From NIOZ-UU13 sp964417935 (GTDB lineage Bacteria > Planctomycetota > Phycisphaerae > Sedimentisphaerales > Anaerobacaceae), in the NCBI GenBank assembly GCA_964417935.1, contig CAYQKF010000002.1, forward strand, positions 1-64,000: a stretch of 64,000 nt of DNA. Reading direction: 5' to 3'. The stretch's first letter is position 1. The number at the start of each line of letters is the position of its first letter. The notes below the pieces were generated by a model. That model had not been told where the DNA came from. It ran no database searches and worked only from the letters and a program-made list of their open reading frames with translations. Shown here one piece after another: positions 8,901 to 15,936 of the stretch. Made by a program: the position numbers and the translations under genes.

Positions 8901-9495
8901 TCGCACCTTTAGCCAAAGTTGACGCCGAGACTGACCGGCAGGCGCGAGTCAGTTGAACATCAGGGTCAAGAAAATCACCCTCAATAAACTTTATATATTC
9001 TCCCAAAATCAGGCCAATATCGATGAATTTAAGGATTGCTAAATTATTACGCTCATCTTTAGCCAGCACGCTCAGCAATTGGTTAATATCATCCGGGGTC
9101 TTTGCGTACTGGTGCAGTTCGGCGATAGTTTGTGCCATTTGCCGGGCCAGTCCGGACGAGGATGCCGATGAGTCGAAGATTTTCAATTTGCTCTTGTTGT
9201 CTCGCAAGAGCCTGTGGACTATCATTTGTCGGCCGATGCGTGAAAGGGCCGGCCTGGCTGTGTTTTTACCTAACAACAAAAATTGAAGACGGTCGAACGA
9301 AAGCACATTCAATCTGTTGTAGCCGGCTATCCTTTCGTCAGCCAGGATGGCACGCTCAGCCTGATAGGTGGCCTGCTCGGGAACCAGCAGAATCAAATGC
9401 TGTTCGGTCGGCTCCAGCAGTACATTGACAACAGCTTTTATGCAGTAGCTGGTCTTGCCGGTACCGCTTCTGCCAAGAATAAACTGAACCGCCAT
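5977..9495 (-). CDS. addB: AddB-type ATP-dependent nuclease subunit B
   Basis: A 1,172-residue protein begins with MAVQFILGRSGTGKT (Walker A at residues 8-15). The C-terminal nuclease domain shows FAACPYRYFARYIL, GKIDRLDI and VFDYKRKD. The final cysteines are CSYCEYNSVC, C-x2-C-x5-C. Together with the Cys of FAACPYRYF these are the four ligands of the AddB iron-sulfur cluster. Length and layout fit AddB rather than RecC. The ATG at 9495 has AGGGA nine bases upstream. The gene overlaps addA downstream. A REP-like sequence lies in frame at about 6697-6755, giving RHSERKKPLDLSEAEGEESR, and a 21-bp-period repeat lies at 7289-7323. The insertion precedes the GKIDRLD strand. Confidence 0.92.
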   Translation of the reverse strand: MAVQFILGRSGTGKTSYCIKAVVNVLLEPTEQHLILLVPEQATYQAERAILADERIAGYNRLNVLSFDRLQFLLLGKNTARPALSRIGRQMIVHRLLRDNKSKLKIFDSSASSSGLARQMAQTIAELHQYAKTPDDINQLLSVLAKDERNNLAILKFIDIGLILGEYIKFIEGDFLDPDVQLTRACRSVSASTLAKGAKLWVDGFAGFTEAELAILTELLKVVADAQIAFCLDPSEIDLANPAAGNIDPAGLFNPTQRTYAELVDRVKKCKLQLTNPIILERAVRFSSCGQLAHIERNIFELKPSKFDSADNIRIISAPNARAEVRFVTRQILELVKEKSCRYRDIAVIASDIDSYQHYIRAYFEDYGIPFFIDKRKPLNQHPVVQLICSALQAVTGGFAHGDIFAYLKTDLVPIQRCDIDLLENYCLAFGITANDWQSDSQWNFAGQDNEDFDEQRINQIRLKAINSLLEFRDALCPVGNPAEMLTAAQFTQTIFNFLYDLKVKETIGSWIEEANKNEDSAAANEHQQFYNKLVDIFDELGEVFVGRTMTAEDFFAIINSAFSQLTLAFIPPTLDQVLVGSIERSRHPDLKAVFLIGATQRQFPVPVSSDSILTDDDRSAAESANFQLAPLVTQMLTERQYLAYIAFTRPSEFLCVTYPSVDDKGSAVPRSQFIDNLESLFENLNEESIAGEEIDIEKVDSETELADLLCTRLGKDAFTQATYPSLESGVLGLESLLDDICSDEQLAELGSNVLSAINYDNSARLASDVVGELFGRQIQTSATRLSTFAACPYRYFARYILELEERREFKFEPLDLGVFYHNVLDALLKTLSKQNKDFVTIENEELLKILSEQIEQVIQTSSFISNFRRHSLHNAYIISSAAEVLGDCVLAIGQMVRAGSFRPSFSEVTFGRLRHSERKKPLDLSEAEGEESRETLGQYELALSDNRLLSLNGKIDRLDIADIDNRRVAIVFDYKRKDMSFSWSKFYYGLDMQLPLYMLAVRNTSGSKTKFMPSVNVAGAFYMPVEVGPQRATLDEISKKTDTFNYKAKGMFNGSFFQLLDGAASSGWSKFYSFRITSRDEQYGNYSISAALRPDDFEKVLRFTEQKILKLVQEILSGEIDVRPYRLSGKSPCSYCEYNSVCRFDWQINDYNPLVSLGKTEVLEKIGVVDG
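6697..6755. repeat. REP-like ATTCCTC...CGGAATGAC element inside addB
   Basis: The segment runs GAGATTCCTCC...TTCGGCTTCGCT...GCTCGGAATGACGGA. This is the same ATTCC...GGAATGAC layout as the intergenic repeats near 325-382 and 27549-27612. Translated in the addB frame it is hydrophilic and E/K/R-rich, so it may form a surface loop. Confidence 0.6.
7289..7323. repeat. Direct repeat inside addB (21-bp period)
   Basis: GACTCAAGAC occurs at 7289-7298 and 7310-7319 with related sequence between, encoding PSLESGVLGLESLL. It is similar in kind to the in-frame low-complexity repeat in addA. Confidence 0.45.
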
Positions 9496-9600
9496 AAGGA
9501 CAATCCCTGATTTAAGTTACTCTTTCGTGCTCTTTTACCACAATCAGCGATTGTTTTCAATTATCATTAAAACTACTTTTCTGTCAAATTTGATTTGATA

Positions 9601-9735
9601 TGTTATTCCGCCGCAGGCAGACACTTGATGCGGAGGGTGGCAGCCTCAAGCGCAGCTTGGTGATGGCTTTTATCACATTCACCATCCCCAAAGTCTTCGG
9701 CTTTGAGGCTGCCACCCAACCGTGGGAATGACAAC
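9601..9735. repeat. Palindromic repeat element with 15-bp inverted arms
   Basis: GGGTGGCAGCCTCAA (9635-9649) and its exact complement (9703-9717) enclose further complementary sequence (TGATGG / CCATCC, AAGC / GCTTT). The unit is bordered by TTATTCCG at 9604 and GGGAATGACA near 9730, the ATTCC...GGAATGAC border used by other repeats here. The rest of 9496-9760 holds no gene. Confidence 0.6.
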
Positions 9736-9760
9736 TTACAGATTCAATCTTGACAGACTA

Positions 9761-10657
9761 CTACCTTCTTCTGCCCGTCCTGTCTCGGTCGGCTTCCGGT
9801 GTGGCCATATATTCCGGCTCACCCGGGCCGAATGTCTTCTTGACGAGGGCTTGTATTTGACCCCCACTTGGATATGTAATCACCTCGTACTTTTCAAACT
9901 TATAATCCCCTCCAGGTTCGAGTTGGAAATAATTTTCCGCTCTTTTTGGAAGTTTTGTCCGTGTATCTACAAAAACCCGCCACTTCCTGAACTCAATCGT
10001 CTCAGAGGTGGTACTTTTTTGTGGCCAGGTTAGTTCATAGACCTTAGTGCCGGACACGGCAGCCTCTACTTTTGTATTCTCTACGCGACTCCATCGAGCA
10101 CCGGAAACATCGCTTATATCTGTAAAGGGGACCAAACCGAACCTCCGACCTGCCGATTCTTCAACTTTGGCAAGCATCTCGTCAGAAAGCATTTCCGTCT
10201 TGACAGAATCCGAAGATAAATACTTTATCATTTGGACTCTATTTGGAATATCCCACAAAACAAACTGCTCTCCGAACATGAACATTTTGATATTCAGAGT
10301 TTGTGAGATCCACTCTATCTGTACCGGTTTGTTCGCAGGAGGGGTAAAAGATTCAATACAAACATTCTGAACTTTCCCCAGTGCTTTATCAACCTCACTG
10401 AGCGCGATAGCTTTTTTGGCCTGTATGCCAAAGAACAAAGAAAATATTACAAGAACTACAGCAGCGACAGCAGCCAACTCTGCTATTCTGATTCTTAGAG
10501 TTCTTCGCCGAGCGCTGCGTCCAACGTGGGGTGATTGTTTTTGCGCAGATTTTTCAAGTGCAGCAAAAGCATCGTCGAGGATGCGTTTATCCGTCTCGGC
10601 TCTGGTAGTTATATGCAATTTTTCGATTGTACGTTCTATCTGGTCTGCGGGATTCAT
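9761..10657 (-). CDS. Membrane protein, probable partner (anti-sigma-like) of the adjacent ECF sigma factor
   Basis: A 298-residue protein with a basic N-terminal part of about 55 residues, one hydrophobic segment (about 60-80, VAAVVLVIFSLFFGI), then a mainly polar domain of about 215 residues that would be outside the membrane. I do not recognise the outer domain. No zinc-binding H-x3-C-x2-C motif is present, so it is not a classical ZAS anti-sigma factor. Its ATG overlaps the sigma-factor stop (ATGA), so the two are translationally coupled. This is the usual reason to suspect that the product regulates or serves that sigma factor. Function is inferred from context only. Confidence 0.6.
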   Translation of the reverse strand: MNPADQIERTIEKLHITTRAETDKRILDDAFAALEKSAQKQSPHVGRSARRRTLRIRIAELAAVAAVVLVIFSLFFGIQAKKAIALSEVDKALGKVQNVCIESFTPPANKPVQIEWISQTLNIKMFMFGEQFVLWDIPNRVQMIKYLSSDSVKTEMLSDEMLAKVEESAGRRFGLVPFTDISDVSGARWSRVENTKVEAAVSGTKVYELTWPQKSTTSETIEFRKWRVFVDTRTKLPKRAENYFQLEPGGDYKFEKYEVITYPSGGQIQALVKKTFGPGEPEYMATPEADRDRTGRRR

Positions 10658-11196
10658 TTTTTCGAGTCTCCACTTAAAATTGTCCGCAGTTTTTCGAGCC
10701 CATAGCGATATCTGCCCTGGACCGTACTGAGTGGAATTCGCTGTATACCTGCTATTTCCTTAAATTTCATCCCGCCGTTCAAGTGCAGGATTATTGTTTC
10801 TCGCTGCTCCAACGGAAGCTGGAATAATGCGTCAGCCAATAGCTGCAATTGTTCAGTGAATATGGCCGACCGCATGGGGTCGTATGAATCCGAGCCAATC
10901 TGTCCTGCTTTGTCAAGCTCAACCATGTGGTGTTTCTTTTTACGGAATCTATCCCGCACCCGGTTAACCACACTGCTTATTAAATAGTTCCGCAGACTCA
11001 CTCGCAATTCAAGCCTTCCAACACTGGCGGCAAAAGAAACAAAAACGTCGTGCAGAACGTCCTCCGCAGTATAAGCATCGTGCAGCAGAGAAGCCGCTAT
11101 CGTCAACAGGTTATCTTTATACTTCACATAGATTTGGCGCAGGGCCTCTTTGTCCCCGTGTTTGAGCTCCCAAATTAGACGCTCATCTTCCAGCAT
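10654..11196 (-). CDS. ECF-type RNA polymerase sigma factor
   Basis: A 180-residue protein. Region 2 shows AEDVLHDVFVSF and the downstream NYLISSVVNRVRDRFR. Region 4 shows LPLEQRETIILHLNGGMKFKEIAGI and IPLSTVQGRYRYGLEKLR, a helix-turn-helix for -35 recognition. The length is typical of group 4 (ECF) sigma factors. It is the first gene of a two-gene unit with the overlapping membrane protein. I cannot assign a stimulus or promoter set. Confidence 0.88.
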   Translation of the reverse strand: MLEDERLIWELKHGDKEALRQIYVKYKDNLLTIAASLLHDAYTAEDVLHDVFVSFAASVGRLELRVSLRNYLISSVVNRVRDRFRKKKHHMVELDKAGQIGSDSYDPMRSAIFTEQLQLLADALFQLPLEQRETIILHLNGGMKFKEIAGIQRIPLSTVQGRYRYGLEKLRTILSGDSKK

Positions 11197-11432
11197 CTAA
11201 GGCCGACCCAATAAGGTTAATAATCAACCTTCACTATCAATATGACGTTCCGGTGCGCACTTTAATATAAAAAAAATTATCTCTTTCCACCAGATTTATC
11301 TTAGGACGCCGGTAAAACCTCTTTATATGCGAAATATTTCCTTGCTTTTCGGCGAAAATAACTATAAAAGTATCAGCCAAAGGAAATGCTTTAAGAACAA
11401 GATTCTGCCGGATACAAACTAAATAAGTCTTC

Positions 11433-11591
11433 TGCAAAATTGAGGTTAGGCATACTTTGAAAAGAAAAAATTGTCTTTTAATTTTTTCTTTTCAAACAAT
11501 AAATTATTGCCCAGCAAGCAGCTATTTGATTATTTAAGAAAATCAAAAACCTGATTTCCTTAAATAATATATGCCTAACCTCAATTTTGCA
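11433..11591. repeat. MITE-like element with perfect 22-bp terminal inverted repeats
   Basis: TGCAAAATTGAGGTTAGGCATA at 11433-11454 is repeated exactly inverted at 11570-11591. Inside are two more hairpins: a 16-bp stem of TTTGAAAAGAAAAAAT (11456 onward) and AAGAAAATC/GATTTCCTT near 11538-11562. No ORF is present. A partial copy, GATTATTTGAGAAAATC...ATATGCCTAA, lies near 21817-21860 after the FHA gene. This fits a small non-autonomous element. The rest of 11197-11631 shows nothing convincing. Confidence 0.7.
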
Positions 11592-11631
11592 TAACGCTAA
11601 CAGGCTCGATAAAAAGGAAGACAAAATTACT

Positions 11632-11733
11632 ATGGCGGCTGTGTTAATCGGTCCAAAGGAAGTGCTGGTAATCGTTATTGTTACCGCGGTCGTGGTTTTC
11701 GTGGTGATGGTCCGCCGAAAACGAAAACACTGA
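11632..11733 (+). CDS. Possible 33-residue single-pass membrane peptide
   Basis: The ATG is preceded by AAGGAAG about 11 bases upstream. The peptide begins MAAVLIGPKEVLVIVIVT, continues hydrophobic to about residue 27, and ends RRKRKH. One transmembrane helix with a strongly basic C-terminal tail is evident. The N-terminal part resembles the first helix of TatA-type proteins (IGPxELLVI), but the amphipathic helix that TatA needs is missing. It may be a small membrane protein or a remnant. Only the ribosome site and composition support it. Confidence 0.4.
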   Translation: MAAVLIGPKEVLVIVIVTAVVVFVVMVRRKRKH

Positions 11734-11757
11734 TACCTGCGCTTCGTTTTGCTGCCT

Positions 11758-12192
11758 CTAACCCGCTAAATCCTCAGCCAAATTTCTTTTCGCTCTCTGC
11801 CGCTTTAACAGACTTCGCCGTCTTTTTTCCTCCAATCGCCGCTGCTTAACCGAATACGGAATCTTAGTTTTTTTCCTCACCGGTCGTGTTTTCAGAGCCT
11901 CAGCCAGTAATTGTTGCAATCGCTCGACGGCTGCTCTGCGATTTGCCTTTTGAGTTCGGAACTTTTGCGAAGCAACTCTTATCAGGCCATTTTTGCCGGC
12001 TCGCGTTGACAGGCGAGAGAGTATTCGCCGCTTTTGCACATCGGAAAAACTCTCACAATTCGCCACATCGAAAAACAGCGTAATCCGTGTATTTACCTTA
12101 TTGACATTTTGTCCCCCCGGCCCGCTACTGCGAGAGGCCTTGAAAATAAGCTCATCATCACGAATAGATATGTTATCTGTGATTTCAATCAT
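11758..12192 (-). CDS. arfB: Alternative ribosome-rescue factor / peptidyl-tRNA hydrolase ArfB (YaeJ)
   Basis: A 144-residue protein with the class I release-factor catalytic motif GGQ at residues 26-28 in RSSGPGGQNVNKVNT. It lacks the codon-recognition domains and ends in a long Lys/Arg-rich tail (KTRPVRKKTKIPYSVKQRR onward). In ArfB such a tail enters the empty mRNA channel of stalled ribosomes. It is therefore expected to hydrolyse peptidyl-tRNA on non-stop complexes. Start at the ATG at 12192; the ribosome-binding site is weak. Confidence 0.9.
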   Translation of the reverse strand: MIEITDNISIRDDELIFKASRSSGPGGQNVNKVNTRITLFFDVANCESFSDVQKRRILSRLSTRAGKNGLIRVASQKFRTQKANRRAAVERLQQLLAEALKTRPVRKKTKIPYSVKQRRLEEKRRRSLLKRQRAKRNLAEDLAG

Positions 12193-12342
12193 TACATCTG
12201 CCCATAAGAATCCATCTTTTCCTGCAATCTCAATTTATCAGATAACAAAAAATAATCAACAATGTCCTTGAAATCCAAGCCCTCTTGACCAACTTTTCTA
12301 AGAACGTCTAACGCTCTAAATTGCTGCTTGTGTATTTTTGTC

Positions 12343-12370
12343 TTGAACCGGACTAAAAAGAGCTTATAGT
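12343..12370 (+). promoter_or_regulatory. Sigma-70-like promoter upstream of the RraA-like gene
   Basis: TTGAAC (12343-12348), a 16-bp spacer and TATAGT (12365-12370) lie 49 bases before the ATG at 12419. Nothing else in this gap suggests a different origin of transcription. Confidence 0.5.
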
Positions 12371-12418
12371 ATTGGCGTGCACATATTTTGGAATTTTTGG
12401 AAATTGAGGAGATGACAA

Positions 12419-13312
12419 ATGCAAACTGGAAAAGCAAAGACAACCGTAGCAGTAACCTTAGTGCTTTTAGTCGGGCTGTTGGCATTTTCGCTGCTGGTTA
12501 TAGGTGCTTATTCGACACCGGCAGCAGCCAAACAGGACACTAAGCCGGGTACCGAAGATTTAAGGGCAGGCAAAAATTACATTACAACCAAGGTCTATAC
12601 CGCCAAAGAGGATGAGCAAATCCTTAAACTCTTCGAGGGCCTGCGCGTCGCTGACGTTTCCGACGGGATGGACAAGGTTGGTCTGACTAATGTCGGCCTG
12701 ATGTCGCCGGAAATACATGCCCTCTGGAAAGACACCAAACATTTCACACATCGCTTTATCGGGATTGCGGTTACCGTCCGATACGTCCCAACGAACAAGC
12801 CGCCGGCACCGCGTATGGAAACCCAGGCGTTTGACCGCTGGGTCGGCCAGTGGTACAGCGCTCTCTCGAGCGAACCATTTGTCCCGCTTATCCGCAAGGG
12901 TACGGCGCTGGTCATCGACGATGCGCCGGACTCTGATGTGGGTTCAATTGGCTCAAATAACATTATGGGCTGGTGTTTGCGCGGATGTGTTGGAGTGGTT
13001 ACCAGCGCTACTGCCCGTGACACGGACGAGATCATTACCGAGAAGGTCCCTCTTTACTTCAAAAAACCAGGCAGGGGCATTCGGCCGGGCCGAAACGAAA
13101 TTGAATCCGTCAACCGTCCTATCGTCTGTGGCGGCGTCTTAGTAGAGCCGGGTGATGTCATCGTCGCCGACGGGGACGGCGTCATCGTGGTCCCGCGAGC
13201 GCGTGCAAAAGAAGTAGCCGAATACGCCAAAGCAACAATTGAAGGCGACAAGGCCGGCAGACGGAGATTGTATGAAAAGCTTGGATTGCCCCTTGACGAT
13301 TCAGTCAAATAA
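12419..13312 (+). CDS. Exported or membrane-anchored RraA-family protein
   Basis: A 297-residue protein. Residues 8-38 are a hydrophobic export signal or anchor (VTLVLLVGLLAFSLLVIG, then TPAAA). The mature part matches the RraA / HMG-aldolase fold: GLRVADVSDGMDKVGL, GSIGSNNIMGWCLRGCVGVVT with TSATARDTDEI, and VEPGDVIVADGDGVIVVP. Family members are either RNase E regulators or class II pyruvate aldolases (HMG/CHA type). An exported version cannot act on RNase E, so an enzymatic or binding role outside the cytoplasm is more likely (inference). GAGGAG lies eight bases before the ATG. Confidence 0.8.
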   Translation: MQTGKAKTTVAVTLVLLVGLLAFSLLVIGAYSTPAAAKQDTKPGTEDLRAGKNYITTKVYTAKEDEQILKLFEGLRVADVSDGMDKVGLTNVGLMSPEIHALWKDTKHFTHRFIGIAVTVRYVPTNKPPAPRMETQAFDRWVGQWYSALSSEPFVPLIRKGTALVIDDAPDSDVGSIGSNNIMGWCLRGCVGVVTSATARDTDEIITEKVPLYFKKPGRGIRPGRNEIESVNRPIVCGGVLVEPGDVIVADGDGVIVVPRARAKEVAEYAKATIEGDKAGRRRLYEKLGLPLDDSVK

Positions 13313-13396
13313 CAGCGAGCAGTGTTTACATCCCGGACAAAATTTTTTGCTGTCTAACTTTATTCAACTTTTCGGTATTGTTTAATCGAGGCAAAA

Positions 13397-14005
13397 GTGA
13401 AGTATATCATTTGGACAACTTTATTAGTGTCCTTTGCGGCCGGCTGTGGCACACGGACCTTTACCAACACAGAGCGGGCCGCCATCGAGCAGCTACTTCT
13501 TTCCGGAGCGGTTGACAACGCCCTTGAGAAACTCGACATTCCTCAGGTGGCCGGCAAAAAGACTTACTTAGACTTTACCAATCTAAAGAGCTACGACATC
13601 GAATACGTCAAGGCAGCAGTGCGAGCCCGTTTTGTTGAAATCGGGACTCATCTCACCGAAGACGCCGAGCAGGCTGACTATGTAGCTGAGATAAGTTCGG
13701 GTGCACTCGGCACAGAATACAAAAGCACCCTTTTGGGCATCCCATCAATTCCAGTTCCTAATTCATCTGTGCAGTCACCTGAGCTGGCATTAGCCCGTGG
13801 CATAGAGCAAACAGGCATCGCAAAGCTGCTCGTGCTTGTTCACTCCAACGGTGAACTTGTCAGCACCGGTCACTACTACGGCAAAGTCGAGCGAGATGAA
13901 AGTTTTGTGCTTTTCTTTCGGTTCCAGCCCAAGGACGATATCCGCACACGCTGGGAAGCCGCGGACGAAAAAGTTAAAGCTAAGTCGGCTCAACAGGCCG
14001 ATTAA
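13397..14005 (+). CDS. Uncharacterised lipoprotein
   Basis: A 202-residue protein starting at GTG with GAGGC just upstream. The N-terminus MKYIIWTTLLVSFAAGC ends in a lipobox, so Cys17 should be lipid-modified. The mature part contains a run of short hydrophobic strands and the stretch VQSPELALARGIEQTGIAK. I do not recognise a domain. It ends about 60 bases before the convergent pheS. Confidence 0.65.
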   Translation: MKYIIWTTLLVSFAAGCGTRTFTNTERAAIEQLLLSGAVDNALEKLDIPQVAGKKTYLDFTNLKSYDIEYVKAAVRARFVEIGTHLTEDAEQADYVAEISSGALGTEYKSTLLGIPSIPVPNSSVQSPELALARGIEQTGIAKLLVLVHSNGELVSTGHYYGKVERDESFVLFFRFQPKDDIRTRWEAADEKVKAKSAQQAD

Positions 14006-14067
14006 AACCCACAGGATTTTCAACACCCATTGTTTCTTCAATAACGAAAAGTCCAACAGGAAAAAAA

Positions 14068-15060
14068 TTAGAACTGGTCCAGGAATCGCAGGTCATTTTC
14101 GAAGAATAGGCGAATGTCCGTGATGCCGTACTTTCGCATAGCTAAACGCTCTATTCCGAAACCGAACGCCCAGCCGGTATATTTTTCGCTGTCTATCCCA
14201 ACAGCGTCAAAAACATTCGGGTCAACCATACCGCAGCCGCCCATCTCGACCCAGCTTTCTTTGCCGCTCTTGTCTTTCAGGAGCAAATCAACCTCGGCAC
14301 TCGGCTCAGTAAACGGAAAAAAGCTCGGCCGAAATCGCCATTTCGTATCGGCACCCAAAAAGGTATGGATAAACTGCTCGATGGTCGTCTTCATATCCAC
14401 CATACTAACGCCCTCATCGACAACCAGGGCTTCAAGCTGATAAAACATATACATATGCGTCGCATCGACGGTGTCCGGGCGATAGACCCGTCCCGGTGCA
14501 ACAACTCGAATGGGCGGTTTGGTGCGCTCCATAACACGGATCTGAATCGTGGACGTCTGGCTTCGCAATAACGTGTTGTCATTAATGTAGAAATTATCAG
14601 AAGGGTCTCTTGCCGGATGCTCAGGGCCAATATTTAATGCGACGAAATTGTGCCATTCGTCTTCGACCTCAGGGCCATAGGCCACAGCAAAGCCCATTCG
14701 GCCGAATATCTCCAGCAGCTCATTTAAGGTTTGTGTGATTACGTGTGTCTTGCCAATCCTGACAGGTTTGCCCGGCAGAGTAACGTCTATCAACTCTTTA
14801 GATGTTTCCTGCCTGGATTGCAACAGAGTGCTTTTCAACTGCTCAAATGCTTTGGTAACCTCTTTTTTTATTTTGTTTGCAAGCTGGCCTGCCAGAGGTT
14901 TTTGTTCGGGGGGCAGCTTACCTATTTGGCTAAGCATCTGGATAATTTGCCCTTTTCGACTCAGGTATTTTATGCGGAACTCTTCCAGAGAGGTCAGGTC
15001 GGTCACCTTTTTCAGGTCAGCAAGGGCATCTTTGCCGGTTTTTTTAAATTGCTCAAGCAT
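14068..15060 (-). CDS. pheS: Phenylalanine--tRNA ligase alpha subunit
   Basis: A 330-residue class II synthetase subunit. The N-terminal coiled-coil is followed by the catalytic core, with motif 2 in VVAPGRVYRPDTVDATH and motif 3 in WAFGFGIERLAMRKYG. The substrate-pocket FFPFTEPSAEVD is intact. It charges tRNA-Phe together with PheT. It lies downstream of rplT in the classical infC-rpmI-rplT-pheS order. pheT, which normally follows, is absent; the next gene is a convergent lipoprotein. Confidence 0.95.
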   Translation of the reverse strand: MLEQFKKTGKDALADLKKVTDLTSLEEFRIKYLSRKGQIIQMLSQIGKLPPEQKPLAGQLANKIKKEVTKAFEQLKSTLLQSRQETSKELIDVTLPGKPVRIGKTHVITQTLNELLEIFGRMGFAVAYGPEVEDEWHNFVALNIGPEHPARDPSDNFYINDNTLLRSQTSTIQIRVMERTKPPIRVVAPGRVYRPDTVDATHMYMFYQLEALVVDEGVSMVDMKTTIEQFIHTFLGADTKWRFRPSFFPFTEPSAEVDLLLKDKSGKESWVEMGGCGMVDPNVFDAVGIDSEKYTGWAFGFGIERLAMRKYGITDIRLFFENDLRFLDQF

Positions 15061-15111
15061 TTACTCGTATGTCGTGACTCGTGGCTCGCAACGCAAAGGC
15101 CGGTTCCCACT

Positions 15112-15471
15112 TTACGATTTTATTGCGGCCTTGGCAGCCTCAACAATGGCGTCGAAGCCCTCCGGGTCGGCGATAGCGATTTCGCTCAGCATTTTTCTAT
15201 TCAGCCCAATGTCGGCTTTTTTGCAGGCGTTGATGAACTGACTGTATCTTATACCTCGCTGCCGGCAGGCTGCGTTTAATCGTGTGATCCACAGACCGCG
15301 AAAATCGCGTTTTCGGAGTTTGCGGCCAATTCGAGCATTAACGGCTGCCCGCACGGCAGATTCTTTGGCCAGGCGATACAGCCGACCTGCAGAGCCACGA
15401 TGACCCTTTACCGCTTTGAGGATTCGTTTCTTTGCCCGGTGCCTTGCGGCACCTTTTCTGACTCTTGGCAT
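15112..15471 (-). CDS. rplT: 50S ribosomal protein L20
   Basis: 119 residues with the L20 signature: the basic N-terminus MPRVRKGAARHRAKKRIL and the later FRGLWITRLNAACRQRGIRYSQF. It is an early assembly protein binding 23S rRNA, and in many bacteria it represses its own operon. It is separated from rpmI by 147 bases, a wider gap than usual, containing four tandem TGATTAT units. Confidence 0.95.
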   Translation of the reverse strand: MPRVRKGAARHRAKKRILKAVKGHRGSAGRLYRLAKESAVRAAVNARIGRKLRKRDFRGLWITRLNAACRQRGIRYSQFINACKKADIGLNRKMLSEIAIADPEGFDAIVEAAKAAIKS

Positions 15472-15561
15472 CTTTGTTGACCTGCTTTCCTTTGAAAATT
15501 TCCGATTCTTTAAGCTTACTGGCGGCAGCAGAATGAAAGCCGAGAAGCAAGCCCAATTAAA

Positions 15562-15589
15562 TGATTATTGATTATTGATTATTGATTAT
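15562..15589. repeat. Four tandem TGATTAT units
   Basis: A 7-bp unit repeats exactly four times in the rplT-rpmI gap. It is a simple-sequence tract and may vary in length by slippage. Confidence 0.7.
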
Positions 15590-15618
15590 TTTCTATTGTT
15601 TTTTTCTCTTTAAGGTAT

Positions 15619-15813
15619 CTACTTACCCAGTTCGGTCCTGACCGTCTTAGCTGTCGCGCTTTTCATAATAGACGAGCTTCTCACCCGCCTTCGACGTTTT
15701 GCGTTTTTGCCGCTCATAAGATGACCACCACCGGTGCGTTTGTGCCTGACCTTGCCGGTAGCGGTAATCTTGACTCTTTTTCTCAACCCCTTATGGGTCT
15801 TTTGTTTCGGCAT
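15619..15813 (-). CDS. rpmI: 50S ribosomal protein L35
   Basis: 64 residues starting MPKQKTHKGLRKRVKITATGK, with a typical highly basic L35 composition and the KTRTELGK-type end. It normally lies directly after infC. Here infC is 2.8 kb away on the same strand, so rpmI probably relies on its own promoter (see 15908-15936). Confidence 0.94.
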   Translation of the reverse strand: MPKQKTHKGLRKRVKITATGKVRHKRTGGGHLMSGKNAKRRRRVRSSSIMKSATAKTVRTELGK

Positions 15814-15907
15814 TTAGCTGTTCCCTTAAAATAACCTTCTCTGAAATCCTGCCTCAAATATCCACTTCGCCGTGCTCTGCCTAGTACAGGAATAATATAA
15901 GGTTGGT

Positions 15908-15936
15908 AATTTACGTTATTTATAGCCGTTGGTCAA
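15908..15936 (-). promoter_or_regulatory. Candidate promoter for rpmI-rplT-pheS at the edge of the inserted DNA
   Basis: On the minus strand TTGACC (15936-15931), a 17-bp spacer and TAAATT (15913-15908) stand about 95 bases before the rpmI ATG. The -35 hexamer lies in the repeat-derived sequence to the right. This is a motif match only. Confidence 0.4.

Noticed and set aside
11237..11437. 66-codon frame on the minus strand before the MITE-like element
   Set aside because: It overlaps the left terminal inverted repeat, has no ribosome site, and the translation looks random.
12192..12485. 97-codon minus-strand frame whose stop overlaps the arfB start (TAATG)
   Set aside because: The last 50 residues look protein-like, but no in-frame start with a ribosome site was found before the part that lies over the RraA promoter and start. 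Kept as a possible remnant only.
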